A stretch of 64,000 nucleotides of DNA from Acanthaster planci (lineage: Eukaryota; Echinodermata; Asteroidea; Valvatida; Acanthasteridae), in the NCBI RefSeq assembly GCF_001949145.1, contig NW_019091409.1:390801-454800 (forward strand), in the 5' to 3' direction. The stretch's first letter is position 1, and the number at the start of each line of letters is the position of its first letter. Below, piece by piece: positions 24,301-39,300 of this stretch. A model generated the notes under the pieces. It did not search any database and was not told the DNA's origin. It saw only the letters and a program-made list of their open reading frames with translations. Both the position numbers and the translations under genes were made by a program.

Positions 24301-27300
24301 TCCACCGTCTTGCCGTTGTCTTGTGGCCCCCAGCTAGCGCTGTAAATATCGATCAGCTGGGGTTCGTGTCTCATGGAAGACGCTTCGATCAGGTCGGTCA
24401 TAAATGGCTGGTCCAGCATGCGGATACCTGAGTGAAACAAATTCAGATTACACTTTAAAGGCATTCTTACCTATATGCTCCTTCATGGCGAATGTTTTGC
24501 AATAAATAAAAACTGGATTACAGATATGAATAACATTAAACAACATGCCCAACAAGAATGTGTTTCATTTGAATTACAGACCATATTTTTCTTAAAGAAT
24601 ACTTCCAATTTTCTCATTCCGGAAAATGATTTCCTGAACATATGAGGGGCGTAGTTTAATTGAGTAACGAGATGTGAGTGCTTCCATTATCTTGTCTTTA
24701 TACTTGCAAATACAGTTCATGAGTTTATACCTTTAACAAACATTTAAAAATACCTCCTCACGATGCATTACGTGACTTTGTATTAACATTTGATAATGCC
24801 TGCTGCTATTTGATAATGCCCGCTGCTAAAAAAACGCGCTGGCATCCGGATACAAGCATTCATCTAAATTAAAAGTCTTTTTAATAATTGAAATCCGTGG
24901 ATACAAGACAGTTAATCCATTCCTATTGGTAAAGAGTCTGCGTGAGGAGAACTCGCCATGCGCGCCAAGTCCATATAAGGAGATTCTTCTGGACAACTTA
25001 CACGAGGACTATACCATAAAATGGACGGGGTATATGGGAAATTGAAAGAAAAATACTTGAACAAAATCCTTCGAAATTGATCGCACATTGATTCCTTTGG
25101 TCTCTATTAATAAAACAGTATTTATGAATTGGAGTAAATATTTACTAGTCGGTCTTGTTTGCTTAAGACCGGCTCAGGAGAATGAACTATGCACTCACTT
25201 CACCTGCGGCTTGGGCATAAGTAGCTTCCATTCTCCTGAGCCAGTCATATGTTCAAGACTGGCCAAGCATTTTTATTCCCTTATTAACACCGCTCAGAAA
25301 GTATGGAATTAGCGTGCAATGTCCCTCGTTTTCGTGCTAAAAGGAGAGTTATTTACCAACCCTTCATCTTAGTCGTCTGTCCTTTAGGCTCATCAATAAA
25401 ATCATTTACTGATTTCTGCAGTCCCATAATGACATTTAAAGCCCGAAAGATAATAAAATGACCAAATTATATTCCACTCTACAGTTTTTAGTTAGTAGTT
25501 GTTCATACTTTTGGACAACCGTGGGGGGGAGGTATTTGCCCGTGACAGTAAACACGAACATCAACGCAAAGAAAGTAGGTTTTTTTTTCAATTTCAAGGA
25601 AGATTGATCAATAACCTGCAGCAGTGCTCCTTACCAGCAATTTTCGAGTTGTATGCTATACCAACTCCACAGATACCATTATCAGCAACCGCGGACACCT
25701 CTCCTGCACAACGTGTCCCATGACTACAATAGAAAAACCAAACAATGAACACGAGTGCTAGTTAATTAACATGGGTATGCATGGTCTCACAATCGAAATG
25801 TCGGTTTGTTTGCGATGTGTTTGGAATACTAAATGTTGTCTGGGGCGAAGGGAACTTATTCGTTAGTACAGAACATTCTGCACTCTGCATTCGCACAGGG
25901 AAAGGCATCCAACCACATTTATGACACTTTTATCGCCCCCGTCTATGGTGTGAGTCAAAACACATTACGCATAATGCATTATGGCTCACATAACTACAGC
26001 CACACATGATCATTATAGCAAGCATAGTAATCGTGTGGAAACGACGAACTACATGCGCGCTCTCATAATTCGGTTTGCCTGAAAGGGTCTTGGAGTTTGT
26101 TTCTTGAGATCGACCGCCCGTAACACATAAGTTGAAGGCTAGCGAAATGTCACCGTCGTCCATCAATTACTGAACTGGAAAAAAATATCAGTGTCAGACG
26201 TGTGAACACTAACACGTATTAATGTTGAACACAACCTCGTTCAGGTGACTTTTGAGCCACAATGTAGTTGTTGTCTCGCCACGTCTAAAAATCCTGAAAA
26301 ATGTATAAAAACTTCTAGTGTATTTCATAGCCTCCGCATGCCCACACTCGCGCGTGATTATCAAGGGTTGATCTAGAACTCAAAGTTTTGGGTCAGAATT
26401 CTTTTGGGGAGCAGCTCCAAAAGTTGAAATTTTTTAATGAAAGTGCACGAAATTACCCTTCTCACGTAATTTAAAATTGCTTCTGCTGTGTTGAGCATGG
26501 CCCCTGTTGCGCCCCCTGGAATCCACAAATGTTGAATTCGTACAGGAGCGGATCCATGATTTTTGCTGGGGGAAGTTCGAAATTTGTCTTCCTGAGGGTA
26601 TTTTATTTGTCGCCGTTGTTGAGCAGTGTATATCTATTCCTTTTTTCCTTGACTTGACACGCAAATAAAGCTCCTATAGGGTTTATGCTTCTTAGGGGGC
26701 CTTGGAACCTGTAAATGGAAAAAACAATTGCAAGGGGGGGGGGACGGTGACACCACAATGGATCTGCACCTTTAATATAATTGCATCTGATGCATCTTTA
26801 TTTTTGGTCTTTGCTGTGACTTCTAAGGGGCTGATTAAAATTGATTACCAAATAGACTGTCAATCAAAATGTGCGCGGTTTTTCGGACTGTTTGTCACCT
26901 TAAGAAGCAACTGCCTAGTAATGGACAGGTTCTGCTCTGTGATTGCCAAGAAATTAGTCCAGCACAAATTGCTTACTATACCGGGAAAACACATGGGTGT
27001 GTGCGAATGGATATACTGAATGTTCATTGGTCTGAATCATGGTGAGATGAGGGCCGGGGAAAGGGATCCCAAATTACCCCCTGAGTAATCGGACGCGGTT
27101 CTCCGGGGGGTGGGGGGCGGGGGGCTCTTTCCCCCCAATTTTTGTTTAGCCCCCCCCATGAGAAAAAATTACAGAGCAATATCAAAACTTAAAAGGTGAC
27201 GTCACGTGCGACGGGTCCAGCCCCCTCCCCCAAAAATTCGCTGTAGAACCGCGCCTGCTCTTGCATGTTCGACTGATTTGTTTTCTGATATCATTTAGGA

Positions 27301-30300
27301 GGACGCCATGTGTCTTACCTGTTGAACCAGTCATCCGTGTATCGCGGGTACGGGAAGGCGTCGTTACTACTGTAATCGAAACTTGCCGCAAGATTGAAAT
27401 TAGGCGCTATATCGTCGTGCATGTAATCGATACCTGCATGATGAGAATCGATCGCAAATGAACCTGACATTTGAAAAACACGTGTAATGGGGTGAATGTA
27501 GAGGAATTTGACCTATTAGGAATAAAAGATGTAGTTATCAGTGTTCTCATGAAACTTGGATATTTATGAAAGGTAATTGCGGTAATCGTGTTTGAAACAC
27601 ATTTTTTGCTTGGAAATGCGTCTGCATGGAACTTTTTTAGGCCTAGCGTTGATAGTGAAGGAGTCTTTCTTAATTATCAATAAACTGTATCAGCATGATT
27701 AATGAAGAAAACTATATCAAAATGAGAAAAAATACTACATCTTTAAATTTAAATTTACAAAAAAGTAAAGTCAAAGTTATAATAATTATGATAACGTTTG
27801 GGCATATCACGATTTCTTACCATCGTCCATGATTGCAATAGTCACACCTTTGCCTGTGTAGCCTTTTTTCCATGCTGCCTCCACGTTGAGATCGAGACCC
27901 GTTTTGCCATCGGCCTGGCCAGTATTTTTCTGATAAAAAAGCAATTTTGTTTTTCAAACAACTTTGAAATCTGTTCACCATATAGCTGCGATTTCTTTGA
28001 ATAGAATTCAAATTTGGTAGCTGGGGGAAGTAAGCGATAAACTTTTTTCACCCTGGGGGTTATGTTTTTTAGAGTGACGGCAGTGCTGTGTCTGGTCCGG
28101 TATTTTTAAATGAATTCTAGAAAAAGCAAAAATATTGTTTGCCATTTTTTTAATAATGAGGCAATTTCTTGGCCACGTTTCCTATCCCTTGCTTCAAAAA
28201 GCGTGTGAAAATTACCAACCTATAGCGTCAGTCCTAAACAGGACCATAAGGCCTAAGGGCTCCAACAGTTGTTCACCCCCCCCCCCAAATTTTGGTCCCT
28301 TTCCCAATGTCTCATCCGGACTGCCCTTAAAACCGATATTTCAGCTTTCTCTTTTACTTTGACATTGTGCCTCATGGCCCTCACCATCCACCTTGATTTG
28401 AGGTACAATGTAAAAGTTCCTGTTGATTTACTTGAAATTACTTGCCAGGCGAGGCTACAGGTGCCAACGATTTCTCGTAAAATTTACGGGCAAGCAAGAG
28501 CCTGCTTCCCGTAAAATTTCGCTCGCCATCCCTTTAAATGTCTAACTGGGCTAAACGTACAATTTAAGAGAAAAGTCATTGACATCCATGGTTATGAGAC
28601 AGTTTTGCTACGCAACTCTACTGTAGTATTTTCCTTATTATAAATCCTGTGTTTAAAAGGAAGAGGCAGTTCCCAAAATGGAATCCCGATTGATAAAAAT
28701 AGGAGTGAATATATCAAACGAGTCCCCATTCTTTGTTTTTTTAACCACAAACGGGCTCCTGTCATTTTTATTCCCTATTTCCTTCAAGGTGAATAAAGTG
28801 GGAAAGGCCCAACCTACCGAACCCTTCACGCTGAATGCAAACCTTAAATATAACCTCTGTATCAGGGGTGTAGCCACCGGGGGGGGGGACGTGCCCCCAC
28901 GAATTCCCGCTTGCCCCCAAAAAACCACACCACTGAAAGGTTCCCCCATAAGATGCAGATGCCCCCTTGTGCCCCCCCCACATTAGTAAAATCTTAGTTA
29001 TGCCACTGATCTGTATACATGTCCTTCCCTTTGAAGACATGCATTATTTCCAATGAATTATACACTCATCTGTGGTCTAAAGCCGTTCCTGCTAATGAGT
29101 ATATGGAGCCCCCTAACTTCTCCTTATTCGCCGATTTACTGGACTACCTTCGTCCAGTAAACTTATAGCAGGCACGAAATGGGACAGAGGGGTACACCCC
29201 CCAACAAGTCCAATCCCTATACACACTCCACCCTATTTTCACTTAACACATCCCCCTAGATGTCGGAAAAGAATTCCTGAGACACCGGTATACCAATGAC
29301 CAATACAAAGGCGGGGGTTCTCTTTGTCCCATAGTTTGCTTCATATGTGTAAACTGGCCCTAGTCTGGGACACTCACCGACCAAACGCTCGAAGAGTACT
29401 CACCAGGTACCATTGTTTTGGTATGAGCGGATCGTTGAAGTCAGTCCAGTTCTTTTCCTTGTCATTGCTTTCGCCAGATTTTTGCCCGGCGTCTTTGCCC
29501 GTCGTCTTGGCGGCCACGTCCCGCCTGAGCCGCCTGAACGCCAGATGTAGATCCTTGAAGCCACGTTTGTCCCTCTTGAATCCCGTCTGTTGGATGACAC
29601 GCTTAACCTAAACACAAAACCGTTTTGAAACATAGTAAATACCACCGTGTATTTTTTGTGTCGGAGAAACCGTTACAAAGCTTTGTATAAAACGTTTGTG
29701 TTGACAAGATTCTTGAGCTATATCCTACTGTGCCCAGTTAAGAATGAAATCAAAAATTAATAGTTGAATAACGAGGATTGCCAGAATTAAGCCTGGTTTC
29801 CATTATGGAAGTAACGAACGCTAACGGCACGCAAGACGTCAAAATGCAGGAAGTCGGTTAGAGACTTTGCATGACATCATTGCACCCAAGAATTAAACAA
29901 AATGACATAAGAAGCTCAGAAAAAATTTTCGCATAAAAGGCCTTTTCACAGTGGCGTAACCAGCCTGGGGCATGGGGGCAACTTGTTCCCCCCGAGGGAT
30001 TCTTTTTTTAAAAGAAGAAAACTCATAATGAGCAGGAAGGAAAGTAATTGGTATATTTATACATCAAATATTAGCACCAAAACCCTAAGAAAACAACACT
30101 TCATTGTGCAATAAAAGCAAGGATGTCAGGGCCGTGAGTCAGGCTTTCGATTTTTCTCCCCAACATCACATTAAATGAGCCCGCAGCAGCATTTGCTTTT
30201 GAATTTGCCCCCCCACCAAAAGCTGGATACGCCGCCGTGTTTTTAGGTGGCCGTGTCGCCTCTTAAAGCCAAAAGCCAAAATGATACTCCAGTTTGATGT

Positions 30301-33300
30301 ATAATGATTTATGGCCAGCTTTGTGTGCGTGTGTGTGGGGGGGGGGGAATCCAAAATCAAATGGGTCTTCGAGCTCATTCAACATAATGTTGTGGAGAAA
30401 AATAAAAGCCCTTCCCACGGTCCCGACATCCTTGCCTTTCTTCGCTGGTGTTGTTTTCTAATGAATTTGGTGCTAATATTTTGATAAATAAATATACTGA
30501 AAATTTTCTTTCTTACTCACCCATTCTCTGTAAAATAAAAATAATAAAAAAATACGCAAAAACTTCCGTCACGGAAGGGGCAGGTTGCCCTCCCCCTCCC
30601 CGCTGGATACGTCACTGCGTATGATTTTCACAAAAAAAATAATGTCGACAAGTATGGAAGACATCAGCCATTAAATTCATAGAAATTGTAAAGTCGTGAC
30701 ATCCCTGCCTCTGAGGAAGTTACCGTCAGCAGCATGGTCAAGTGTAACCTGCATTTAACTTTTTTTTCTCAATGTAGTCGACTAGACTTGGGGGAATTAA
30801 AATTTCTCTCTGGCTGGCGATTATATTCGGGTAACCGAACATGATTGTAAGTGCCACTTAAGTCAAAATGCGACAGCGTGATTTCTGACGCGTCCCATAT
30901 GAATGCTCCGTTCACCGTTGTGGAAATAAGTGAATTACTAATTAGGTCTAGGTCACTTGTCAAAAATATAACGCAGCAAAGGTAACTTCCAGTAATTCCC
31001 CCTTTAATTATTATTGGTGGAGTTTGACGTCACCAGCTCTTTACGTATGCGTTCTGGACAATGGCAGCCGTGCAGACTCACAGTACAAATACCACGCGAC
31101 AAAGGGCACATGTGGATCGGTATGATTACACATTGGCGGTCGTGATCAGAGTGCATGACGGACTTATAATTATCTACTCACTTCTGCATATGGACCAACT
31201 TACGTCACAGTCGATACTGCCATATGGCCAAATGATAATTTCCTTTTCCCACATGTTGTTCTTGGTAAATCTTTGAAATCATACTCGGTGAAAATATATT
31301 GCAATATATGTTATTTCCACTTGAGCATATATAAACATCAAGGAGTGTTCACAGGTAATTCTGCTGGGATGCACGACTGATGGGATTATTGGATTTGTGT
31401 AATAGCGTAGTTGCCTTGGAAGGGTGAAAGTGGCATGCAGTCGTGCTCCAGCGTGATTTTAAAATCCGAACGCAATAGGGCCTATTCTGCTTTTACAGGG
31501 GATGAAATGTCGGATACCAAAATTCGGCTACAAGTCAGCTAATTCTCATCGTGGGGTTAGGGCTGCGACGGAAGGTAATACCGTGTCTGGTAGTTATCCT
31601 CATGAACTTCCAACCAAGAGGCAAAGAAAGAAATTCTTAGTCGGCCATGTGACGTTTGCAGGTTAATTAATACTATGGTGGGCACATAGGGTACCTTATT
31701 TGTATTGAAGCAAAAACTCATTTTCATGAAATTTTGCCGTCCTACACGTTCATGATAAGTTGCGAGACGTTCATGCAATACAATTTTTGACAAAGTACTG
31801 TATGCTGTGTGTCAAATGACCCTTGATGACCCGGCGAGAGTGTAAAATAGTTCTTTGCCACACCAAACTTAGTTTAATTTGTTTCGAAGTGAAAGGTGTT
31901 CTGGGAAAAGGTACTTTATATGCTGTTGTATGGCACACAGGAAGCATCAACAGGAATTTCACACAAAGGCGTCAAGAACATTTCAGAGGGAGAACATTTC
32001 ACTTGCCCCCATTTTTCTTGTTTTATTTTCTATTTTTTTATTGGGGGGGGGGAGAGCAGGGCCCCATTGGCTCACCCTCCATGCCCATGATTCGATATTC
32101 TTCTTTTTGTTTCATCATACTTACGATGTTTTTTATTATAAACAAGTATACTTTTCTCTACAGTCAAAATTAAAACCCGGACGAATAAATCCTAATATTA
32201 TGATTAGTATATGCTATAACTAGTATCTTTCTGGATTTCCTAAGGTTTGCCTATTGTAATAAAAGGCCATTAAAATTTACCTTGACCGTATATATTGTGC
32301 ATTATGAAGACCTTGTGGTGTTACTGCACAAAATAGTGTCCCTAGTTTGTTTGTTTTGTTTGTTTTTATTATTTGCAAAATACAGTAAATCTGACAATTC
32401 AATAAACATGATATTTTACTGTTGGTGTCAGGCAAATTATTGCGTCGTTCGTTTGACAGCACCCTAACTCGTTAAAAGATATGACTCATTGTTCGACAAT
32501 ATGACACAAGTTAAAAAAGACTGACTGTCCATACATTTGACTCTCAGACTTTATCCAAGAAACCAGGATTACAATATTCCTGATTTTCCGGGTGAGTTCC
32601 ACGGGGCCACGCTACTTAAACATGCGAAAAGTGTGCACAATGCAGGCGACATTACAACATTAACTTAATAAGCTATCGAAGTAAGGAATCCACGTGCCCA
32701 GGCCAAACCCCTTGAGAAATCTAATTTGGTTTCCCGGCGACGAATGGTTCTATGTTGGTTAGTTACTCCGAACACGAAGGAAAAAAAAATCAAATTACCA
32801 GCGACCGACGTGAAAGATAGAGTTGCCCGATCTCTATGAGGCCAAAATTATGGTCTTCTGCACTGCATTCTTTCTCATTGATTTACTCAAAATTAATTTA
32901 CCATCATTTCTTTAATGACAATTAATCAGCTAAAGTGACCAGTAACTGATAAACTTTAAACGTCGTGCAGATTTTGTCTGGCAAATGTGAATACTATAGT
33001 TGCATTCTGTGCAAAATATTGCCGCAACAGTGGGCAAACAAAATCGGCGATGGTCAGACATTGAAGGTATTTTACAAGTACACAACCCTAGACCTTTTGG
33101 TCCAGTGTCTACAATTTTACACTAAATAGAGTAAGCATTATCTCATGTTGTACAACTGTGCATCACCTCTGCAAAGAAATACCCTTTTTTCTCAAGGTTT
33201 CTTTCTAGATTGATGTATTTTTAGTAAGGAATGCTGGATTTTGAAAATGCATTCTGAATAGCAAACAAAACCAGACACTTACGGCCCGTGACAACAAGAT

Positions 33301-36300
33301 CAAAGGATTCGCCTGGCTTATTTTCAACAAGAAAACCTAATGAAATTTTTGAAAAGCATCTCTCAAGGCGTGCTCGTGGTGAAACTTCGCACTTAGACAG
33401 CCCAGCTGTCGTACCTGCTTTTTCGAAAAGTATCAGTTTAACTGTACCATTATTTTGAGCAGCAAATTAGATCAACCTCTTCACTTACCATAGGTTCTGC
33501 CTCAAGCGTCTGTACATGCTCAGTGCTACGGCGCCGACGATGCGCGTGTGGTGAACTCCGTTTATGCACAAAATGGTGTAAATTATCTTTGCCCATTACC
33601 TAAACAAAACCAAGCAAAAAAAAAAACCAAATATATAAGAATAATAAAAGAATGAGAATGAGTCAATGAATTGTCGCCATAAGTCCAACACAAAACTTCA
33701 ATTTTCAAGTTCTGATTTTTTCTTTTAATTTTAATCGAAAAACGTTGCAACTTTGAATGCGCTGTGCATTTTGCAAAATGATACTTACAGTGCTGTTACA
33801 GCTTTACAAGAAAGTGTAAGCATTATGTGTTTTACATTTTTGACTTTTTGTCTGAAGCAGTGAGGTACGGACCTGAATTCATTCGATAACAATGAAATTT
33901 CTCATCCAAATCTTAGTTGCTATGACAACGTAGATCGTACTAAATGACGTCATGACATTGCCATTCTCTTCAAGTGTGTGCATTATTAGATTAGTTTGCT
34001 TCCAGACAAGATCTTTCTGCATCTTTTTAGAGGGGGTAATTATTCATATCTGTCCATATGTTCGTTTTATGCTGAACAAACTCCACTGACATGAATAATC
34101 GCTGCGTATGAAATCTGAAAAGAAAAATCATTCTTAAATGAATGTGGCATTTTCCACTCTATTCTTTCACTCATTTTTACCAATCAGAAACGGTGTCTCT
34201 TTTACAAGCAGTGCTCATAACGATTGCTGAACCCCAAACCTTGTATATAGGGACTAAAAACGAGACGATTAATACCAAACTTGAAACCTGTATCGCTAGG
34301 TCTACTTCCTGGATATTATAAGCATTTCCTCTCCAATTCATAAATTCGATTATTGAAATTTGTCCAAGACAAAGTTCACATGATACTGGGGACAAATCGA
34401 TCTGGTCATTCTCCATAAAATTTCGCTGTTCGGTCACCACATTGAAAACACCCTCCATAGAAAATTTGTCAATACAAATTTAATTCGTCTAAACTATTGC
34501 TCTTTGAGAGCGTTTATGTACTCGTTGAACAACAGTTTAAACTGACAAAAAACGGATATCAAACAGTAAATTGCCGGCTTGTCTTGTTCAAACAAATCAA
34601 ACGCCTTAGCGTCTGCAAAAAAGCTGTTACTTGCGTCATGTTTAGACCGCCCAAATGGACATCCACTGCGCCAACGAACCTTTCAATGCTAAATCCCTAG
34701 GTTTCGATTGCTTTTAGACAAAATATTCAGTGGCGAATGGGGGTGATCTCTTGGACATGTAACTTTCGTTTCATTAGGAAACCAAAGCACCAACACTTTA
34801 GAAACGATTTACAGATAGTAAAGTCTTGAAGAAGGGAGCTTTTTTACGGATGAAAAATATTTCGAGCATCGTTTGAAGAAAAAACTCACTTTGCCCCACA
34901 AAAAAATATTTCAAAAATCTGGAGAAAACAAAAACAACATAAATTTAAATTAACAACTTATTCGAATGACTCTATGCTTTCCCGCACATCATAAAATGTT
35001 TGTCGTTATTCATTAATGGTCAACTTAAAATTTGTCCCCAAAATGGTCGCTAATTTGCACTTAGTTTAAACAGTTTAATGCTTTTTTTCGTGAAAGACAA
35101 TTCAATACCGATGTGCTAAATTGCCAAACGATAGCAATTTCGTCAATTTGCAACCAATGTTATATAATTTTGTTTAAAAGTTTACAAGTCACGGACTAAA
35201 TATGACGTTACTACTATACATATTTTTTCTGATCTTCTGGGATCAGCAGCCCCCTGTTTCAATTTGTTTAGTAAAAATTAACAACATAAACATTTGACAA
35301 GTTAATATTATAATTAACGTTTAAATTATCGTTGCTATAATAACTGTCAAATTAACCATCACACTTTTCTTTGTTCAAAAATTGTTACTGAAACATTTTT
35401 TGACATTTTATACTTCTACTTGAGCCTGTAATTCCCTGCTTGTTTAAATATTTATTTATATTGTCTTTGCCAACAATTAAACTTATCATATATATAATTA
35501 AGTCATTTGTTCATTGAATAAAATGAGAGAGAAACACTATAGGCAGGTGGGCGAGGGACGGGAAACGAAAACCTGATTTTGCCGAGCTAAGCTTTCTTCA
35601 ACTCGATGTAACTTTGATTTCACACATGGCGTTCTTTTGCAGAGAACTTTAAGTCCCACTCGCCTGTATTATGTACATGTTTAACGAAAGCTGTCATGCC
35701 ATCATTTTCAGCAGGTGTACGTTCGTACCCAAAGGAGTTCATTTATGCTTTTCTGCATAACAACTACTCGTACCCCATAAATATTATTAACGCCATTTCT
35801 ACATCATTCTTTAAAAAAGGGGAAAATCGTCACATTAGTGTTTGCAATCTTCGGTATTTTTATGTTTACACCAGTTCATTTCTATTTTAAGCACATTTAT
35901 TTGTGTGTTTGTATAACATAACAGTCTATAACCTAAAGTGCGTGTTTTTTCGTCCAAATTTCGATACTTCTCTATAGTTCGGCGACAATGTTATGTGTCA
36001 CTCATTGGAAGAACTAAAATCAATACAAAGGAAAATGTTAATGTGTATAGTGAAAACTGCCTCAGTGTGCGTCATAAAGACGAAACAGGTGACATAGTAG
36101 CGGAAAAACAAGGCCACGCGCATTATTAGAACGGCTTGATAATGGAAGACAATCGAGCACACACACCTGGGGGTTGGTTTGATTCCATGCGAAAAAAAAA
36201 TCTGAAAAGACGACTTTCATAAAGCATTGTGAGTAAATAAGATGCCATCATTAGTTAAATGCTACATCTTGCGTGCGTAGCCTTATACAACATACCCTTG

Positions 36301-39300
36301 CAGGGTCATAAAGACTTATAAACAGTGACGACAGCACGACAAACTTTTTTGAAGAAAATGCGCATCAGGATGAGTCCCAAGCTGGACCAAAGGAGGGCGC
36401 AGTTTTCCCAGCAACGGAGGCACCTTTGGTGGGCACTGCACGTCACTGGATCACAAACAACTATGAAAATACATGCGTTACGGTAGCGTGGCTACCAACA
36501 AAAAGAACAATATCCCACCAACATGACCCTTTTCAAGCAATGAAGGGTTCCTTTGCTCTAGGCGGATAGAAAACGCAACTTGGCGCAGCACAAAAATATG
36601 GTAAATGTGAGTTGAAGCGGTTTTACATTATTTACCATGCCTTGTTCACTTCACAGCCTGCTCTCCGTAAGTATCGTTGTAAAGGCTATAACTGGGTTGA
36701 GACAATAGAGCGATTTCGAAATAAATATCAGTGTCCAATTTAACGACAAAGCGGAAAAATAATTTGTTTCATTCGTTTTGACGGTAAAGGGAACAACATT
36801 CACACTACTGGCTGCTGCGCATTCGCAAGAATAGAACGTTCTTGGATTGTTCACTTGAAACACTTAAAAGAAAACACCATTTGAAAAACACCTCAATAAC
36901 GTGACTGTTCCCCTTCAATGTCAACATTGCACCTTTTCCCGCGAAAGGGACATCGTTTCCGGGAACCGATCCTAATTTTACTCAAACGAAAGAGGAGTTG
37001 GTGCGTAGCGCTTGCAAAGGCTTAAGAAGACAACGAAGATGACAAAGTGCTCATCATTGGCAAAAGTCTCCATGGCAACGGCCAGTGATCACTTTGTCAA
37101 CTCTTTGTAACTTTAAGTCGTAGTGGTTTGCTAACACTCCTTTGGGCTCAAAAGGCTCAATTTAAAAACAAACAAACATACACCCCAACAAACAAACAAA
37201 AATGCTACCGTTGCAACACTTGCTCTCTTTGGTAAAGGTCTCCTTCGATTTTCAGCCTGCCCTTCCACTTGGATCGGACTGAGACATTCCTGAGATTTAT
37301 TGCTCTTCAGGTTTGTATTATGGAGGAAGGCAATTCGCGCCATTTCTTAAAACTCTTAATTTTGCTTGGAATTAACCATTAAAACGTACACAAACTTTAG
37401 GTTGAAAACAGAAGCAAGAATGTTGACCTTTAAATCCATCGAGCTGCTTTGCAGAGATGTGATTATGTGAACTGTCCATTCATGTAAGAAAAAATCCTGC
37501 AAAATGTCAGCAGCGCCTGAACATATGAAGATCCTTGCCTAAATACAAGGAGGGTCATTTCAGCTTTTCGGGAATATGCGGGCTGTTGTGTTCCCAGACT
37601 AAAATTTATTAGAGGCGCGCTTCCCCACCCTAGCAACGCGGGGATACAGCGGTACAGTTAGGCAAATTACCACGGCAAAAGCGTGTTTGCCTTCGTACCA
37701 AAGCCTTTCCCACTTCTTCAAACAGCACTGTTTGAGCAGAGGGAGGATAGAATGCAAGCTGACGCAATTTCATCTTTTACAGAAAGGACGCACGCGGTCT
37801 ACGGAGGCACCGACCAACTCTTCAGCTATAGGGGATTGGGTTGCGGGAATTGGTTTCGGATTTTGATAAATTGTGTCTCTGTGCTCCTTCCTGACGAGCC
37901 AAAGCTTGGTAGATGACACTTTTCCTGCATAAGTAGGCAATGTTTTTCGCTTATTTACTTAAATTCTTAAGTATTCGGAAATTTGATCGCATTACATCCC
38001 ATTTTGTAAATGGAAGGTAACAAAGTTATAAGGCAACCAAAGAGTGCAAGAATGTTGGTGGCCTGTTTATTTTTTCAAGCATAAGAATCGTAGGCCATAG
38101 AAGTGAATATCTGGGATAATAGGTCACGCAGATCGGTCCTGGTATTGTCCTGAAGATTTTCATGACATCATTTGAGGAGGACTTCATGGCTATCACTTCA
38201 CAAACATATTGTTGTTATTGAGTTTTATCTTTTAAATTCCGGATAAAATAAGGAAATTGAAATTCAATCTTAATTATCACTGTCTGTCGTCCAATTCCAT
38301 ATTGTTATTATTGGCATTCTGCATCAACATCTTCACACGCATTTTCCCACATTATTGTTCGACCACAGTCGAAAACTTAGAAGATAAGCCCATTGTTGCG
38401 ACAAAATAACCAAAGCTTAAAAGTCACTAGCATGGCCTTTTAAGAGCCAGTCACCCCTGAACGTGTTATGAATGCTGAAGCCTACATACATGTATCTCCC
38501 CCACCGGACAAGGGGATAAAGTTTGAATAAATTATACCTTGACTGGCAGTCAGCCGGGAAGAGCAAAATGCCACTTGGGAGAGAAGCCATTAGACGATTT
38601 GGGCAGCGGACGCTAAAAACATGGATTTCTAGAGTTGAATCAAATATGGTGGGCGGACACCTGAGAACAGAAGTGGCATGCTCCCATAAGATGGTGAGGA
38701 GACGATCAAGGAGGATTCAATTACGATGGAGGGGAGGGGGCGCTAAGATTTTCCAGATACGAAACTTCCAATTCTACCCCCCCCCCAAAAAAAGAAGAGT
38801 GACAGAAGAGAGGGCCTGTTTGGTTTCTTGATTCGATTTGGTTTGATTTAGTTTGGGTTGGTTATTTTCAATAAGGTAAGGTTGAGTTTTACTCTGGTGA
38901 ATAATAATGAATATTGTTTCCTTTCACGGTCTTAAAATTGGTTTGGATTCCAATTATTTTCTTTCGGTTCAGTTTTAGGCAGGCTTAATTCTGAACTTGT
39001 TATTTGAGTGAGCTTTATTTCACCGAGATTTGAACACGGCATGACATGACTGTTTCTGCCACGCACACTCCAGCTAATTAGGGTATTCGTCGCAAACTTG
39101 CTTTTCAAGATCTATCCAAATACCACCACGTCACGGAAGAACTAGCCATCTACGCCTACGTCACACACCACTCAATCACCCAGGCATCGACCAACGGGCC
39201 TACCCGGCACACTTACCTTCCCGTCAGTCATTTCATGGCGACCAGGACTTACATGTACCTGGAACGCTCGTTGGGCTTAAAGGGATCGTTATTCATTCCA

